From contig CAIQHU010000179.1 in NCBI GenBank assembly GCA_903871735.1, positions 62,001 to 126,000 on the forward strand: 64,000 bases of DNA, written 5' to 3'. The notes under the pieces are model-generated. The model saw only the letters and a program-made list of their open reading frames with translations, made no database searches and had not been told where the DNA came from. Source of the DNA: an uncultured beta proteobacterium. GTDB taxonomy: Bacteria; Pseudomonadota; Gammaproteobacteria; Burkholderiales; Burkholderiaceae. Position numbers and translations under genes: made by a program. This document shows positions 17,619-26,196 of the stretch, in pieces. Numbering within the stretch: position 1 is the first letter of the stretch; every line of letters begins with the position of its first letter.

Positions 17619-18318
17619 ATGCCTGCCCCAGCCAAGCTCTGAGAATGATATCCCTAATGCAATGCAGTTTACGGTGGAAAAAGTGATCTGCACCTGGTAT
17701 CACTGTCACGCTCAGTTCTTGGTCTCTTGCCCATCCAAGGACATTAGATAATAAAATGGTCTCGTCTAATTCGCCGTGAATGATTAAGCTATTCTTAGGT
17801 ACTTGTGGCACATCCCATTTAGAGGCAGCGGTTCCTATTAAAATCAGTCTTTCAATCACCTTATTTTCTTCCTGACAACGTTGCATCAGCCGACTCACAA
17901 CATAACTTCCGAATGAAAATCCTCCTAAAACCAAGGGTAAGTAACTTAATTGACTGAGCCATGAGGCGGTCTCTAAACCCGGCAAACCTGACCAAGAACT
18001 CTCGCGTTGTAACCAGTCTGCCGCCTCATACAAATCATTCGTTTCACCAATACCATCGTCAAAAGAACCGGAGGAGCTACCAACACCTCGAAAATTGGTT
18101 CGCAGCGTAATGTAACCAAGCTGATTGAGCGCTTTAGCCATCGTTTGCGTTACTTTGTTATCCATCGTCCCGCCCATCAAGGGATGGGGGTGAGCAACTA
18201 AAGCTAAACCACGAATTAGGAAGTTTGAGTCTTTAAAAAGACTCTCTGGAAAGTCAAGGCAGCCCTCTAAGGAGCCAATCGTAACGGGTATTTGGACAGC
18301 TAAAGATCTACTAGGCAT
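17608..18318 (-). CDS. Alpha/beta hydrolase
   Basis: A 236-residue alpha/beta hydrolase of the dienelactone-hydrolase-like type common in proteobacteria. Visible features are VAHPHPLMGGTMDNKV with the oxyanion region, TLRTNFRGVGSSSG, the nucleophile elbow GGFSFGSYV (serine), the acid region IIHGELDETI and the catalytic histidine in PGADHFFHRKL. The substrate is unknown. It overlaps the upstream ferredoxin-like gene by 8 bases and the downstream ybeD by 11, so it is embedded in the lipoate operon, though a role in lipoylation is not shown. Confidence 0.88.
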   Translation of the reverse strand: MPSRSLAVQIPVTIGSLEGCLDFPESLFKDSNFLIRGLALVAHPHPLMGGTMDNKVTQTMAKALNQLGYITLRTNFRGVGSSSGSFDDGIGETNDLYEAADWLQRESSWSGLPGLETASWLSQLSYLPLVLGGFSFGSYVVSRLMQRCQEENKVIERLILIGTAASKWDVPQVPKNSLIIHGELDETILLSNVLGWARDQELSVTVIPGADHFFHRKLHCIRDIILRAWLGQAYDS

Positions 18319-18625
18319 CGATCATTAAACGCTTTACAGGAACACCTTTGGCAAAATGACTAGAAATAATCTCGTCGATATCGGACTCATCGATAAAGGT
18401 ATACCAAATGCCTTCTGGATAAACCACCATGACTGGCCCACTTGCGCATTGATCAAGGCAGCCAGCCCGATTGACACGTGTTTGACCCGCACCATTTAGG
18501 CCAAGCTGTTTACACCGCTTTTTAGCGTAATCAAATAATTTCGTGGCGCCATGTTGCTCGCAACAATTATCCCCATTGGATCGTTCGTTTAAACAAAAAA
18601 ATGCATGGTATTTAAAAAGGTTCAT
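18311..18625 (-). CDS. Thioredoxin-like (2Fe-2S) ferredoxin
   Basis: A 104-residue protein of the thioredoxin-like 2Fe-2S ferredoxin family. Cluster cysteines fit CLNERSNGDNCC at the N-terminus and RAGCLDQCASGPVMVVYPEG in the second half. These small proteins carry electrons for unspecified partners. The gene heads a tight minus-strand run: ferredoxin, hydrolase, ybeD, lipB, lipA, with overlaps or gaps of a few bases. LipA consumes electrons for radical chemistry and cluster repair, so an electron-donor role there is a reasonable guess but unproven. Confidence 0.87.
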   Translation of the reverse strand: MNLFKYHAFFCLNERSNGDNCCEQHGATKLFDYAKKRCKQLGLNGAGQTRVNRAGCLDQCASGPVMVVYPEGIWYTFIDESDIDEIISSHFAKGVPVKRLMIDA

Positions 18626-18655
18626 TTGAAAATTATATCGATAAGTTCTTCATAA

Positions 18656-19744
18656 TTATTTTTGTACGCTATTTTTTTCTTTCATGAGGATAAATAAAGC
18701 TAAAAATGGCCATGTATTGGAGATCCATTTCAATAAATCATTAAAGTTAGTTAGCCTACCTCGGGGTAAGATTTCTAATTGCGCCAAATAATAGGGGTCC
18801 TGTGGCAAGGTGTTTACTAAAATTAGCAAAATAATTAAGCCAATAAAGCTGATCCACCACAAATAGACCTTGGTTAGATGACTTATAAACCATAACATCA
18901 AGAGCCCAATACCTAAGCCAAGCCCAACCGAAATACTCCACCAAATTGTCATTCCATTTGAGCCAAACTGTAACTCTGAAGCGAAAACTTTCAGGACAAT
19001 TGTCAGGCCAGTTACAACTAAAATGAAACGGATCTGGGGGGCCTTAGTTTTGGTTGCAAATAGTAGTAACGCTGCCAAAGAAGAGCTGGCAACAGCAGTA
19101 ATTAAGAGTTCTTGCGTCGCATTATTGAATGGCAAACTCCAATAGGGTGAAATTCGTAAAGCTTTAATACCTAAATCTCCCATTCCTAACCAAGCATTTT
19201 GCGGATGAATTTGCGCCCATGGAAATAGCAGCACCAGTAAAAAAAAGCTTTGTTGTTTACCAAATATCGTATAGCGAAACCGCTCTGCCATATTGCCAGA
19301 AAGCCATGCCGGTCTGAGTGGTAAAGCAAATAAAGCCCCAATGAGTGTGCCTAAAATATTGGAATACCAGTCGACTTGGCTAGAGATTCTTCTCGGTAAA
19401 AATGCCTGAAGGCTTTCTAAAGACCCCGATAAGATCATTCCGCAGAAAACACTAAATAATAAGGCCTGCCATTTACGCAGCCTCGGAAATACCGCAAAAA
19501 CCATCAAAAAACCAAATGGCAAGTACCCCAAAATATTCGTTGTGACGTCAAAGAGTGGAATATACCTGGGTAGAGGCGCCCGAACCCACTCATAGGCAAG
19601 ATTTGGAGCCGCCAAATAAAAATTAAATGGCGTTAAGCTTGCATACGCTACTAAGACAATAATGAGCCATAGAGCCATTCTGGCTAATGGATAGGGTTGC
19701 GCTAAGAACGGAAAACGGGATGGACGAATTATTTTTTGCTGCAT
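18656..19744 (-). CDS. VanZ-like family membrane protein
   Basis: A 362-residue integral membrane protein with about ten predicted helices. The first part carries the VanZ-like pattern: PLFDVTTNILGYLPFGFLM, then LSGSLESLQAFLPRRISSQVDWYSNILGTLIGALF. VanZ itself gives low-level teicoplanin resistance, but Gram-negative relatives have no established role. I use ATG 19744 because upstream extension would overlap divergent birA on the other strand and lacks membrane character. The gap to birA is 28 bases. Confidence 0.82.
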   Translation of the reverse strand: MQQKIIRPSRFPFLAQPYPLARMALWLIIVLVAYASLTPFNFYLAAPNLAYEWVRAPLPRYIPLFDVTTNILGYLPFGFLMVFAVFPRLRKWQALLFSVFCGMILSGSLESLQAFLPRRISSQVDWYSNILGTLIGALFALPLRPAWLSGNMAERFRYTIFGKQQSFFLLVLLFPWAQIHPQNAWLGMGDLGIKALRISPYWSLPFNNATQELLITAVASSSLAALLLFATKTKAPQIRFILVVTGLTIVLKVFASELQFGSNGMTIWWSISVGLGLGIGLLMLWFISHLTKVYLWWISFIGLIILLILVNTLPQDPYYLAQLEILPRGRLTNFNDLLKWISNTWPFLALFILMKEKNSVQK

Positions 19745-19772
19745 ATGCTTATTTTTTTCTACAATAGCATGT

Positions 19773-20567
19773 ATGTCAACACCATGGAATTTTGAGCAGG
19801 TTGAGCGTACTGCCTCCACGAACGAAGATTTACTCCTGCGCTGGCGAAGTGGTGACCTGCACCAACCCACATCCAGGTTAGCCATCGAACAAACGCATGG
19901 CAAGGGACGTCGTGGCCGAATTTGGCATTCAGAACCAAACCAAACTTTGACATTTTCTTTGGCATACCCTTTCCACCCAAATTTGTCGATGCAGTTTTTT
20001 CAAGGGCTCAGTCTAGCATGCGGTTTAGGAGTCATTCAGGGTATCGCGACTTATCATAATCTACCACCGACCCTTTTGGCAAAGGGTGGACTTGGTTTGA
20101 AATGGCCCAATGATCTGTATATCAATGATAAAAAACTTGGCGGCATACTCATTGAGGGCGGGCAAAAAATAATTGGCGAGCCATTTTGGATGATTATTGG
20201 AATCGGCCTAAACTTGAAAAGTCTTTCTAGCACATCCAGTTCTTCTCAAATCGAATACCCCATCGCCTGTCTTGCTGAGCTGCCTGGACTTGAACACAGT
20301 CAGCTTATACCCATATGGCATCAATTAACGCAGAGTTTGAGTGATATTTTGACTCGTTATATGAATAGCGGCTTTGAGCAATTTATACCTGATTGGAATC
20401 AGTGGCATCTATTGCAAGACCAACTGGTTGAAATTCAAGATGAAAATACGGCCATCCTTACAGGAAAATGTCGTGGAATTAATGATTATGGAGCAATCAT
20501 CATTGAAACTACAAGTGGCATTAAAACCATTCATAATGGTACTTTGTCGTTAAAAAAATGCCCGTGA
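19773..20567 (+). CDS. birA: Biotin-[acetyl-CoA-carboxylase] ligase
   Basis: A 264-residue biotin protein ligase with only the catalytic and C-terminal domains. The N-terminal helix-turn-helix found in E. coli BirA is missing, so it cannot repress biotin genes. Motifs are VERTASTNEDLL, the biotinoyl-AMP loop GKGRRGRIWHSEPNQTL, the catalytic KWPNDLYINDKKLGGILIEG and a C-terminal SH3-like domain (GKCRGINDYGAIII). It attaches biotin to the acetyl-CoA carboxylase carrier protein. It is followed 19 bases later by coaX, an arrangement common in betaproteobacteria. Confidence 0.95.
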   Translation: MSTPWNFEQVERTASTNEDLLLRWRSGDLHQPTSRLAIEQTHGKGRRGRIWHSEPNQTLTFSLAYPFHPNLSMQFFQGLSLACGLGVIQGIATYHNLPPTLLAKGGLGLKWPNDLYINDKKLGGILIEGGQKIIGEPFWMIIGIGLNLKSLSSTSSSSQIEYPIACLAELPGLEHSQLIPIWHQLTQSLSDILTRYMNSGFEQFIPDWNQWHLLQDQLVEIQDENTAILTGKCRGINDYGAIIIETTSGIKTIHNGTLSLKKCP

Positions 20568-20586
20568 ACTTACCATAAAGTGCGCC

Positions 20587-21423
20587 TTGTCTAACTCCAA
20601 ATCACTACTTCTTGATATCGGCAACACCAGAACTAAATGGGCTCTCGTTGAATTATCTCCGGGCCTTCAAGAAATTGATTTTACGCGCCAACCTAGCGGC
20701 GCCACTGTCAATCAACATGACTTGATCATCCAAGAGTGTAGCCAATTACTAAAAGCTCTCGCCACTACAGACAGTACGATCAATCAAATTCTCATTTGTA
20801 GTGTCAATCAAACGCAGTGGATTGGGGTCTGGGCTGATTATTTCCAAGAGGTGTTTCCAACTATTCACATGATTCAATTACATGGCGATACCTGCATACC
20901 AAATCTGCACAATGCTTATGATGAGCCAGCGTCTTTGGGAGCGGATCGTTGGGCCGCCATCATTGCAGCTAGTCAATTAGCACCACTGCAAAATTGCTTA
21001 ATTATTAATTCAGGTACTGCCACAACGATTGACTTTTTAGAACATGGTAATGTGTTTGTCGGTGGATCGATTCTGCCTGGAGTATCCCTTTCACTAGAGG
21101 CACTTCAAAGCCAAACCGCTCGATTAGAGTCTAATATAACTTCGGAAAAATTCAATAGTTTTGAGCCGTCATCAACCCTCCAGTTCAGTAAAAACACAAA
21201 ATCTGCCATTTTTAATGGGGTCATGCAAGGCCAAATTGGCGCGATCAAACAAGCTCTTGAACTGGCGCCCCAAACTTCTACAATGATTTTTTCTGGTGGT
21301 AACGGTCCGTTAATCCTCAAGCACTTGTATTTGCAAATTCCTCCAACTATACAAATAATCGAAGATCCTTACCTCGTATTACGAGGCTTATTTTTCTGGC
21401 AACAATATGTTCAAGATCATTAA
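20587..21423 (+). CDS. coaX: Type III pantothenate kinase
   Basis: A 278-residue CoaX, the ASKHA-fold kinase phosphorylating pantothenate for coenzyme A. Motifs are LLLDIGNTRTKWALVE (phosphate 1), PASLGADRWAAIIAA, NSGTATTIDFLEHGNVFVGG and ILPGVSLSLEALQSQTARL. The conserved N-terminus begins only seven residues after a TTG codon at 20587. No ATG or GTG is in frame between birA's stop and this point, so TTG is the probable start, with a weak AAAG upstream. It overlaps or abuts a small downstream membrane-protein gene. Confidence 0.93.
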   Translation: MSNSKSLLLDIGNTRTKWALVELSPGLQEIDFTRQPSGATVNQHDLIIQECSQLLKALATTDSTINQILICSVNQTQWIGVWADYFQEVFPTIHMIQLHGDTCIPNLHNAYDEPASLGADRWAAIIAASQLAPLQNCLIINSGTATTIDFLEHGNVFVGGSILPGVSLSLEALQSQTARLESNITSEKFNSFEPSSTLQFSKNTKSAIFNGVMQGQIGAIKQALELAPQTSTMIFSGGNGPLILKHLYLQIPPTIQIIEDPYLVLRGLFFWQQYVQDH

Positions 21424-21430
21424 TGTGAAA

Positions 21431-21655
21431 ATGAATATCAAATTTTCTATGCTTATACTTCTTGGGATTAATCTTCTTTTCGCATTTCTAATCTTCGTGA
21501 TCCCAGTTCAAAGCATGCAATGGGTTGAGAGTTTTTTCTCTGACCTAGGCAATATTGCTCCCTCGAATGTCTCAACTGAACAGCTAAATACCAATCCAAT
21601 TCGTATTACAGGACCGGTTGAAGGAAGCGCTCTAAAGCTTCCACAGAAAGATTAG
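21431..21655 (+). CDS. Small membrane protein, unknown
   Basis: A 74-residue product (or 82 if translation starts at ATG 21407 inside coaX). It has one strong hydrophobic segment near the N-terminus (FSMLILLGINLLFAFLIFVI), a hydrophilic tail and an ending GPVEGSALKLPQKD. It could be a single-pass anchor or an uncleaved signal. I recognise no family. No clear ribosome-binding site decides between the two starts. Its position directly after coaX suggests co-transcription. It is convergent with the heptose adenylyltransferase gene, 28 bases away. Confidence 0.6.
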   Translation: MNIKFSMLILLGINLLFAFLIFVIPVQSMQWVESFFSDLGNIAPSNVSTEQLNTNPIRITGPVEGSALKLPQKD

Positions 21656-21683
21656 CCAACATCGCTAACCGGCGATCGTGCAA

Positions 21684-22190
21684 TTAGTTTCTAATCTTTT
21701 TTAAAATTTCAGAAGTTGATCGGTGATGAATAAATGGAATAGCAAAGGCACTCCCACCCCAAGATTTGACCAACTGAGTTTCTTCCAGTGCATCGATTTC
21801 ATAATCCCCACCCTTAATATACATTTCTGGGTGAATTAACCGAATTATTTCCACAGGTGTTTTTTCCTGAAAACAAACTACCAAATCAACACACTCCAGG
21901 GATGCCAATAGGGCCATTCTGTCTAATTCAGAATTAATTGGTCTATCGTTGCCTTTTCCCAGCATCTTTACTGAGGTATCTGAATTAACGCCAACTACCA
22001 GGCTTTTACCTAAATTTTTTGCCTGGGCCAGATATGTAACATGTCCACGATGCAAGATATCAAATACTCCATTTGTAAAAACTATTGGCTTTTCAATGAC
22101 TTGGAGCGACTTTAAGATATCTTCCGGGGTACTGCTCAAGCCAAGGATCTTATTCTCAAAGGTCGGGGGTTTTAATGTTTGGATTTTCAT
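21684..22190 (-). CDS. hldE: D-glycero-beta-D-manno-heptose 1-phosphate adenylyltransferase
   Basis: A 168-residue nucleotidyltransferase corresponding to the C-terminal half of E. coli HldE (RfaE domain II). It makes ADP-heptose for the LPS inner core. Motifs are the cytidylyltransferase-like VFTNGVFDILHRGHVTYLAQA, then VGVNSDTSVKMLGKGNDRPI, DRMALLASLECVDLVVCF and IKGGDYEIDALEE. The N-terminal kinase domain is absent, as in other organisms where the kinase (HldA) is encoded separately; no such gene is in the window. It diverges from the gpx operon. Confidence 0.93.
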   Translation of the reverse strand: MKIQTLKPPTFENKILGLSSTPEDILKSLQVIEKPIVFTNGVFDILHRGHVTYLAQAKNLGKSLVVGVNSDTSVKMLGKGNDRPINSELDRMALLASLECVDLVVCFQEKTPVEIIRLIHPEMYIKGGDYEIDALEETQLVKSWGGSAFAIPFIHHRSTSEILKKIRN

Positions 22191-22211
22191 AACCCAATTC
22201 TAAAATGATTT

Positions 22212-22240
22212 TTGAAATGGTTTCAATAATGCACTAGACT
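22212..22240 (+). promoter_or_regulatory. Candidate promoter with overlapping palindrome, gpx-cfa operon
   Basis: TTGAAA (22212-22217) and TAGACT (22235-22240) are spaced by exactly 17 bases, a good sigma70 arrangement 48 bases before the gpx start. The -35 element is the left arm of a perfect 15-base palindrome, TTGAAA-TGG-TTTCAA (22212-22226), a plausible operator for a repressor. I see no match to the ChrR-partner sigma factor consensus here. Confidence 0.5.
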
Positions 22241-22287
22241 CTTACTTGAATCATATTTACATATTTTTGAATTAATGGGGTATTTTG

Positions 22288-22839
22288 ATGTCATTGATTA
22301 AGTGTTTTTTTGGGGTTTTTCTCTTTTTACCTCTATTTAGTTTTTCGCAAACCTGCCCCACTACGCTCAACTTTACTTTTCCTAGGCTACAAGACGAAGT
22401 CAACCAAGATCTTTGTCAATACAAAGGAAAGGTGGTTCTGGTTGTTAATACAGCAAGCTATTGCGGCTTTACCTCACAATACGAGGGTCTAGAAAAGACC
22501 TATGCAAAATATGCCCCCAAAGGACTCGTCATTTTAGGCTTTCCTTCAAACGACTTTGGTTCACAAGAGCCCGGTAGCAATAAGGAAATTGCTGAGTTTT
22601 GTAAAAATACTTATGATGTAAAATTTCCAATGTTTGCCAAAAGCGGGGTAAAAGGTCCAAATGCCAACCCTTTATTTAAACTACTCGCCGAAAAAACGAA
22701 AACAACTCCGCAATGGAACTTCTATAAATACCTTTTAGACCAAGATGGTAAGGTAGTAACCGCCTTTAGTAGTCTGACGAGCCCAGAAAGCAAAACAATT
22801 ACCTCACAAATTGAAAAGCTTTTAGCTAAAAACAAGTAA
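22288..22839 (+). CDS. Exported glutathione peroxidase
   Basis: A 183-residue glutathione peroxidase family protein with an N-terminal signal peptide (LIKCFFGVFLFLPLFSFSQ). The peroxidatic residue is cysteine, not selenocysteine, in VVLVVNTASYCGFTSQYEGL. The glutamine and tryptophan parts of the active site appear in GFPSNDFGSQEPGS and TPQWNFYKYLLD. It reduces peroxides, probably lipid hydroperoxides, using thioredoxin or glutathione. ATG 22288 has GGGG about 8 bases upstream. The stop overlaps the start of the next gene (TAATG), so it is the first cistron of a six-gene operon that includes cyclopropane fatty-acid synthase. Confidence 0.92.
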   Translation: MSLIKCFFGVFLFLPLFSFSQTCPTTLNFTFPRLQDEVNQDLCQYKGKVVLVVNTASYCGFTSQYEGLEKTYAKYAPKGLVILGFPSNDFGSQEPGSNKEIAEFCKNTYDVKFPMFAKSGVKGPNANPLFKLLAEKTKTTPQWNFYKYLLDQDGKVVTAFSSLTSPESKTITSQIEKLLAKNK

Positions 22840-24212
22840 TGCAAGTACAAAAAAAGCGCGTCGCCATTGTTGGAGGGGGTATATCGGGCCTCAGCTGCGC
22901 TTATGCGCTCAGGAATAACCCTCGCCTCCAAATTACCCTATTTGAGCAAGAAGCTCGCCTAGGAGGGCATAGTAATACTGTCGAATTTACACCTAAAATG
23001 CAAGATATCTCATTTGGGGTTGATACAGGATTTTTGGTTTTTAATCAACGAACCTACCCGAAACTCATTCAGTTTTTTCAAGAGTTAGAGGTCCCTATCG
23101 CCCTATCAGAAATGTCTTTTTCGGTTTCGATTCCACAAACAAATAAACCGAATCTCGAGTGGGCTGGGCATGATCTAAATAGTCTATTCGCCCAAAGAAA
23201 AAATCTCTTTAATCCCCATTTTCTGAGAATGACTATCGATATTTTGCGGTTTAATGCGCTGGCAAAAAAGATCGCAGAAACTCCTAAAGAGCAGCAGACT
23301 GCCCTTATACACAATGAATCAGTGCAAGAATTTTTAACGCGCCACCACCTAAGTAATGCTTTTAGAGATTGGTATTTATTGCCCATGATTGGCGCAATCT
23401 GGTCTTGCTCAATGAAAGATATGCTGTCCTTTCCGATTCATACCCTAACGCAATTTTGTGAAAATCATGGCCTACTTCAAATTACCAATCGTCCTCAATG
23501 GCTAACCGTCAAAGGCGGCTCTAGAGAATATCTTTTGCGCGCACAAAAAGCCCTGCAAAATGCACAGGTCCTTATTCAGCATCAAGCTGTAAAAAAAGTG
23601 TATCGTGAGGAACAAGCCGATGGCTCAATTCGCATAGAGCTCGACTCAGGAGAGTCGGTCTTTACAGATGAAATTGTATTTGCCTGTCATAGTGATCAAG
23701 CCCTCGATATCATTCAAAATCCCACGAGCCTTGAACAAAAGATTCTCGGGGCAATACCTTATAAGAAAAATAAAGCCTATCTTCATGAAGATGTCCAATT
23801 GCTTCCTCAAATACGAAACGTTTGGGCCGCGTGGAACTATTCTTCAAATACGAATGCTACCCAAGGTCTAGAAAATGCGAGTGCAGTTTGTGTCCATTAT
23901 TTAATTAATAAGCTCCAACCTCTGCCAGTCCAACTCGATCAAGTTCCAGTGATCGTAAGCCTCAATCCACATATTCTTCCAAAAGAATCATTAACTCATC
24001 AAGTGATCGAATATTCTCATCCGCTATTTAATCAAGACAGTATCGGTGCACAGCAACAATTGCCGGTTTTACAAGGACAAAATCAAACCTGGTTTTGTGG
24101 CGCTTGGACTTGTTACGGATTTCATGAGGATGGTTTTAAATCTGGCCAACTTGTAGCAAACCGTCTTTCTGAAAAACTCCATTTATTGAAGAAAGATGAA
24201 GCCCTTGCTTAA
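22839..24212 (+). CDS. FAD-dependent amine oxidase-like oxidoreductase
   Basis: A 457-residue flavoprotein of the PF01593 amine oxidase/phytoene-desaturase-like group. The N-terminal FAD-binding motif is VAIVGGGISGLSCAYALR, followed by FEQEARLGGHSNTVEF and FGVDTGFLVFNQRTYP. The C-terminal flavin contact reads TWFCGAWTCYGFHEDGFKSG. Close relatives are encoded with DUF1365 and cyclopropane synthase genes in many proteobacteria; the substrate is thought to be a lipid acyl chain, but this is not established. The start shares one base with the gpx stop, and the end overlaps the DUF1365 gene by 17 bases. Confidence 0.9.
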   Translation: MQVQKKRVAIVGGGISGLSCAYALRNNPRLQITLFEQEARLGGHSNTVEFTPKMQDISFGVDTGFLVFNQRTYPKLIQFFQELEVPIALSEMSFSVSIPQTNKPNLEWAGHDLNSLFAQRKNLFNPHFLRMTIDILRFNALAKKIAETPKEQQTALIHNESVQEFLTRHHLSNAFRDWYLLPMIGAIWSCSMKDMLSFPIHTLTQFCENHGLLQITNRPQWLTVKGGSREYLLRAQKALQNAQVLIQHQAVKKVYREEQADGSIRIELDSGESVFTDEIVFACHSDQALDIIQNPTSLEQKILGAIPYKKNKAYLHEDVQLLPQIRNVWAAWNYSSNTNATQGLENASAVCVHYLINKLQPLPVQLDQVPVIVSLNPHILPKESLTHQVIEYSHPLFNQDSIGAQQQLPVLQGQNQTWFCGAWTCYGFHEDGFKSGQLVANRLSEKLHLLKKDEALA

Positions 24213-24987
24213 TTTTCCTTCAATCCATTTTGGTAGGGTAATTCACCAACGCAGCATACCAAAAAATCATTTTAATTATCCAGTTTTTTATCTCCGTATC
24301 CCCATGCGCACTAGGAGATTAGAACCACATTTACTAAAACGTCATGGCATTGGCGATAACCGCTTTAGTTGGATCTCCTTTTTTGATAAGGATCATGGTG
24401 CGCAGGAACCAGACTCCCTCGCTTGGGTCGAAAAAATTATCGGTCAATCAAATCTTCCCCCAATCGACGGAGAAATCTGGCTGCATACCTTCCCACGTGT
24501 TTTAGGGTATGTTTTTAATCCTGTCAGTTTTTGGTTTTGTCATAATCTTTCTGGCAAATTAGTTGCGATTATTGCCGAAGTTAACAATACCTTTGGTGAG
24601 CGCCATTCCTATGTATTAAACCCACCGAATCAATATGAAATTTTTTGGGGTGAAAACTTGTCTGCTGAAAAGGTTTTTCATGTTTCGCCTTTTTTTAATG
24701 TTGAAGGAAACTATCTATTTCGCTTTATGCGTCAACTAAACAACAGCAGTGCACCTCGGCAAGTCAGTCGAATCGAATATTTTGAAAAAGGTGTTCTGGT
24801 TCTAATGACCAGTGTTAGCGGTACTGAGTTTCCCCTTGATTGGAAAAGCAAATTTAAAGCCATTGCTAGTTTTCCATTTTTAACTTTTGGAGTGATTACT
24901 AAAATTCATTGGCAAGCCTTAAAACTCTGGCTTAAAGGCGCGCATTTTTATAAAAAACCGAAGCCTCCAAGCATTCAAATTACTTAA
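24196..24987 (+). CDS. DUF1365 family protein
   Basis: A 263-residue DUF1365 protein. The typical opening is visible (FGRVIHQRSIPKNHFNYPVF, in which the His-x-Arg and the later histidine are conserved), then RHGIGDNRFSWISFFDKDHG, TFPRVLGYVFNPVSFWFCH and AEVNNTFGERHSYVL. No biochemical function is proven for the family. It is nearly always found beside amine oxidase-like and Cfa genes. It begins 17 bases before the end of the previous gene and ends 3 bases before cfa, which implies coordinated translation. Confidence 0.9.
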   Translation: MKPLLNFPSIHFGRVIHQRSIPKNHFNYPVFYLRIPMRTRRLEPHLLKRHGIGDNRFSWISFFDKDHGAQEPDSLAWVEKIIGQSNLPPIDGEIWLHTFPRVLGYVFNPVSFWFCHNLSGKLVAIIAEVNNTFGERHSYVLNPPNQYEIFWGENLSAEKVFHVSPFFNVEGNYLFRFMRQLNNSSAPRQVSRIEYFEKGVLVLMTSVSGTEFPLDWKSKFKAIASFPFLTFGVITKIHWQALKLWLKGAHFYKKPKPPSIQIT

Positions 24988-24990
24988 ATT

Positions 24991-26196
24991 ATGTCTACTA
25001 TCGCTCAACAATTTATTTTTCGTTGTTTTAAACATCTACAAGGTGGGCAAGTGATTTTCACCTTACCAGATCACTCAACTCACCAATTTGGCACACTTGA
25101 TCCTAGTGCTAACTTACATCCTATTCACATTCAGATTTTTGATTTGGAAGCCTTTAGTTTAATTACATCTCGAGGTGATATTGGCGTTGCAGAAGGCTAC
25201 TTCAAAGGCCTTTGGCACACGGATGACCTAGAACAAATGTTGCAGTTAGCGATTCAAAATAGAAACTTGCTGGATGATCTGATTTATGGTTCTTGGCTGG
25301 GATCCTTCTATTACAAAATTCGGCATTTTTTTAATCGAAACTCACGTACTGGTAGTAAAAAAAATATTCAAGCCCATTATGATTTGGGTAATCAATTCTA
25401 TCAATTGTGGCTTGATCCAAGCATGATGTACTCTAGCGCGCTCTTTCATGGCAATAAAAATAAGTCTTTGCAAGAGGGTCAACGGGACAAATGTCTTCGT
25501 ATACTAGATACAATAGAAGCTAAGCCTGGGGAAAAACTCCTAGAAATTGGCTGTGGCTGGGGTGGTTTTATGCGTGAGGCAAGTGCTCGAAATATTCATA
25601 TCGATGCCATTACGATCTCGAATGAACAGTACCGCTTTGTACAAAATCAACTAAGTACTTCCCAAGAACAGCAATCAACCGGCCAACGTGCTGTCATCCT
25701 GCAAGATTATCGCGACTGTAATCTAGAGTACGATGGCATTGTTTCAATTGAAATGTTTGAGGCAGTAGGCGAGTCATATTGGCCCTCCTACTTCAAAACA
25801 ATTTATCGTTGTCTTAAGCCTGGTAAAAAAGCGATTATTCAAAGCATTGTGATCGATGAGGGACTATTTCCTAAATATCGAACACAAACAGATTTTATCC
25901 AACAATATATATTTCCCGGTGGCATGCTACCATCCGTAAGTATCTTCGAAAACCAAGCTAAAAATGCCGGGCTTCGCGTCAAGGATAAATTCTTTTTTGG
26001 TGAGGACTATGCCCATACTTTAAGACTCTGGGCTAAATCCTTCAATCAACGTCTCGAAGACGTGAAAGACCTTGGTTTTAAAGACGAGTTTATTCGACTA
26101 TGGAATTTTTATTTGTATTATTGTGCTGCCGGATTTTCTGTAAAAAATCTAGAGGTTGTGCAGTTTACTTTGGAGAAGCCCTTGCATGAGTCTTAA
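24991..26196 (+). CDS. cfa: Cyclopropane-fatty-acyl-phospholipid synthase family methyltransferase
   Basis: A 401-residue CFAS-type SAM-dependent methyltransferase acting on unsaturated phospholipid acyl chains. Motifs are HYDLGNQFYQLWLDPSMMYS, the SAM-binding LLEIGCGWGGFMREA, IVSIEMFEAVGESYWP and QTDFIQQYIFPGGMLPS. It is of the length seen for the cluster-associated paralogues and close to E. coli Cfa (382). In related clusters the product may methylate rather than cyclopropanate (for example the furan fatty-acid pathway of Rhodobacter), so cyclopropane formation is not certain. Its last 11 bases overlap the SDR gene. Confidence 0.9.
   Translation: MSTIAQQFIFRCFKHLQGGQVIFTLPDHSTHQFGTLDPSANLHPIHIQIFDLEAFSLITSRGDIGVAEGYFKGLWHTDDLEQMLQLAIQNRNLLDDLIYGSWLGSFYYKIRHFFNRNSRTGSKKNIQAHYDLGNQFYQLWLDPSMMYSSALFHGNKNKSLQEGQRDKCLRILDTIEAKPGEKLLEIGCGWGGFMREASARNIHIDAITISNEQYRFVQNQLSTSQEQQSTGQRAVILQDYRDCNLEYDGIVSIEMFEAVGESYWPSYFKTIYRCLKPGKKAIIQSIVIDEGLFPKYRTQTDFIQQYIFPGGMLPSVSIFENQAKNAGLRVKDKFFFGEDYAHTLRLWAKSFNQRLEDVKDLGFKDEFIRLWNFYLYYCAAGFSVKNLEVVQFTLEKPLHES

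Noticed and set aside
21656..21683. Hairpin ATCGC-TAACCG-GCGAT as a terminator between the small membrane protein gene and hldE
   Set aside because: Only a 5-bp stem and no T-run on either strand; too weak to call.
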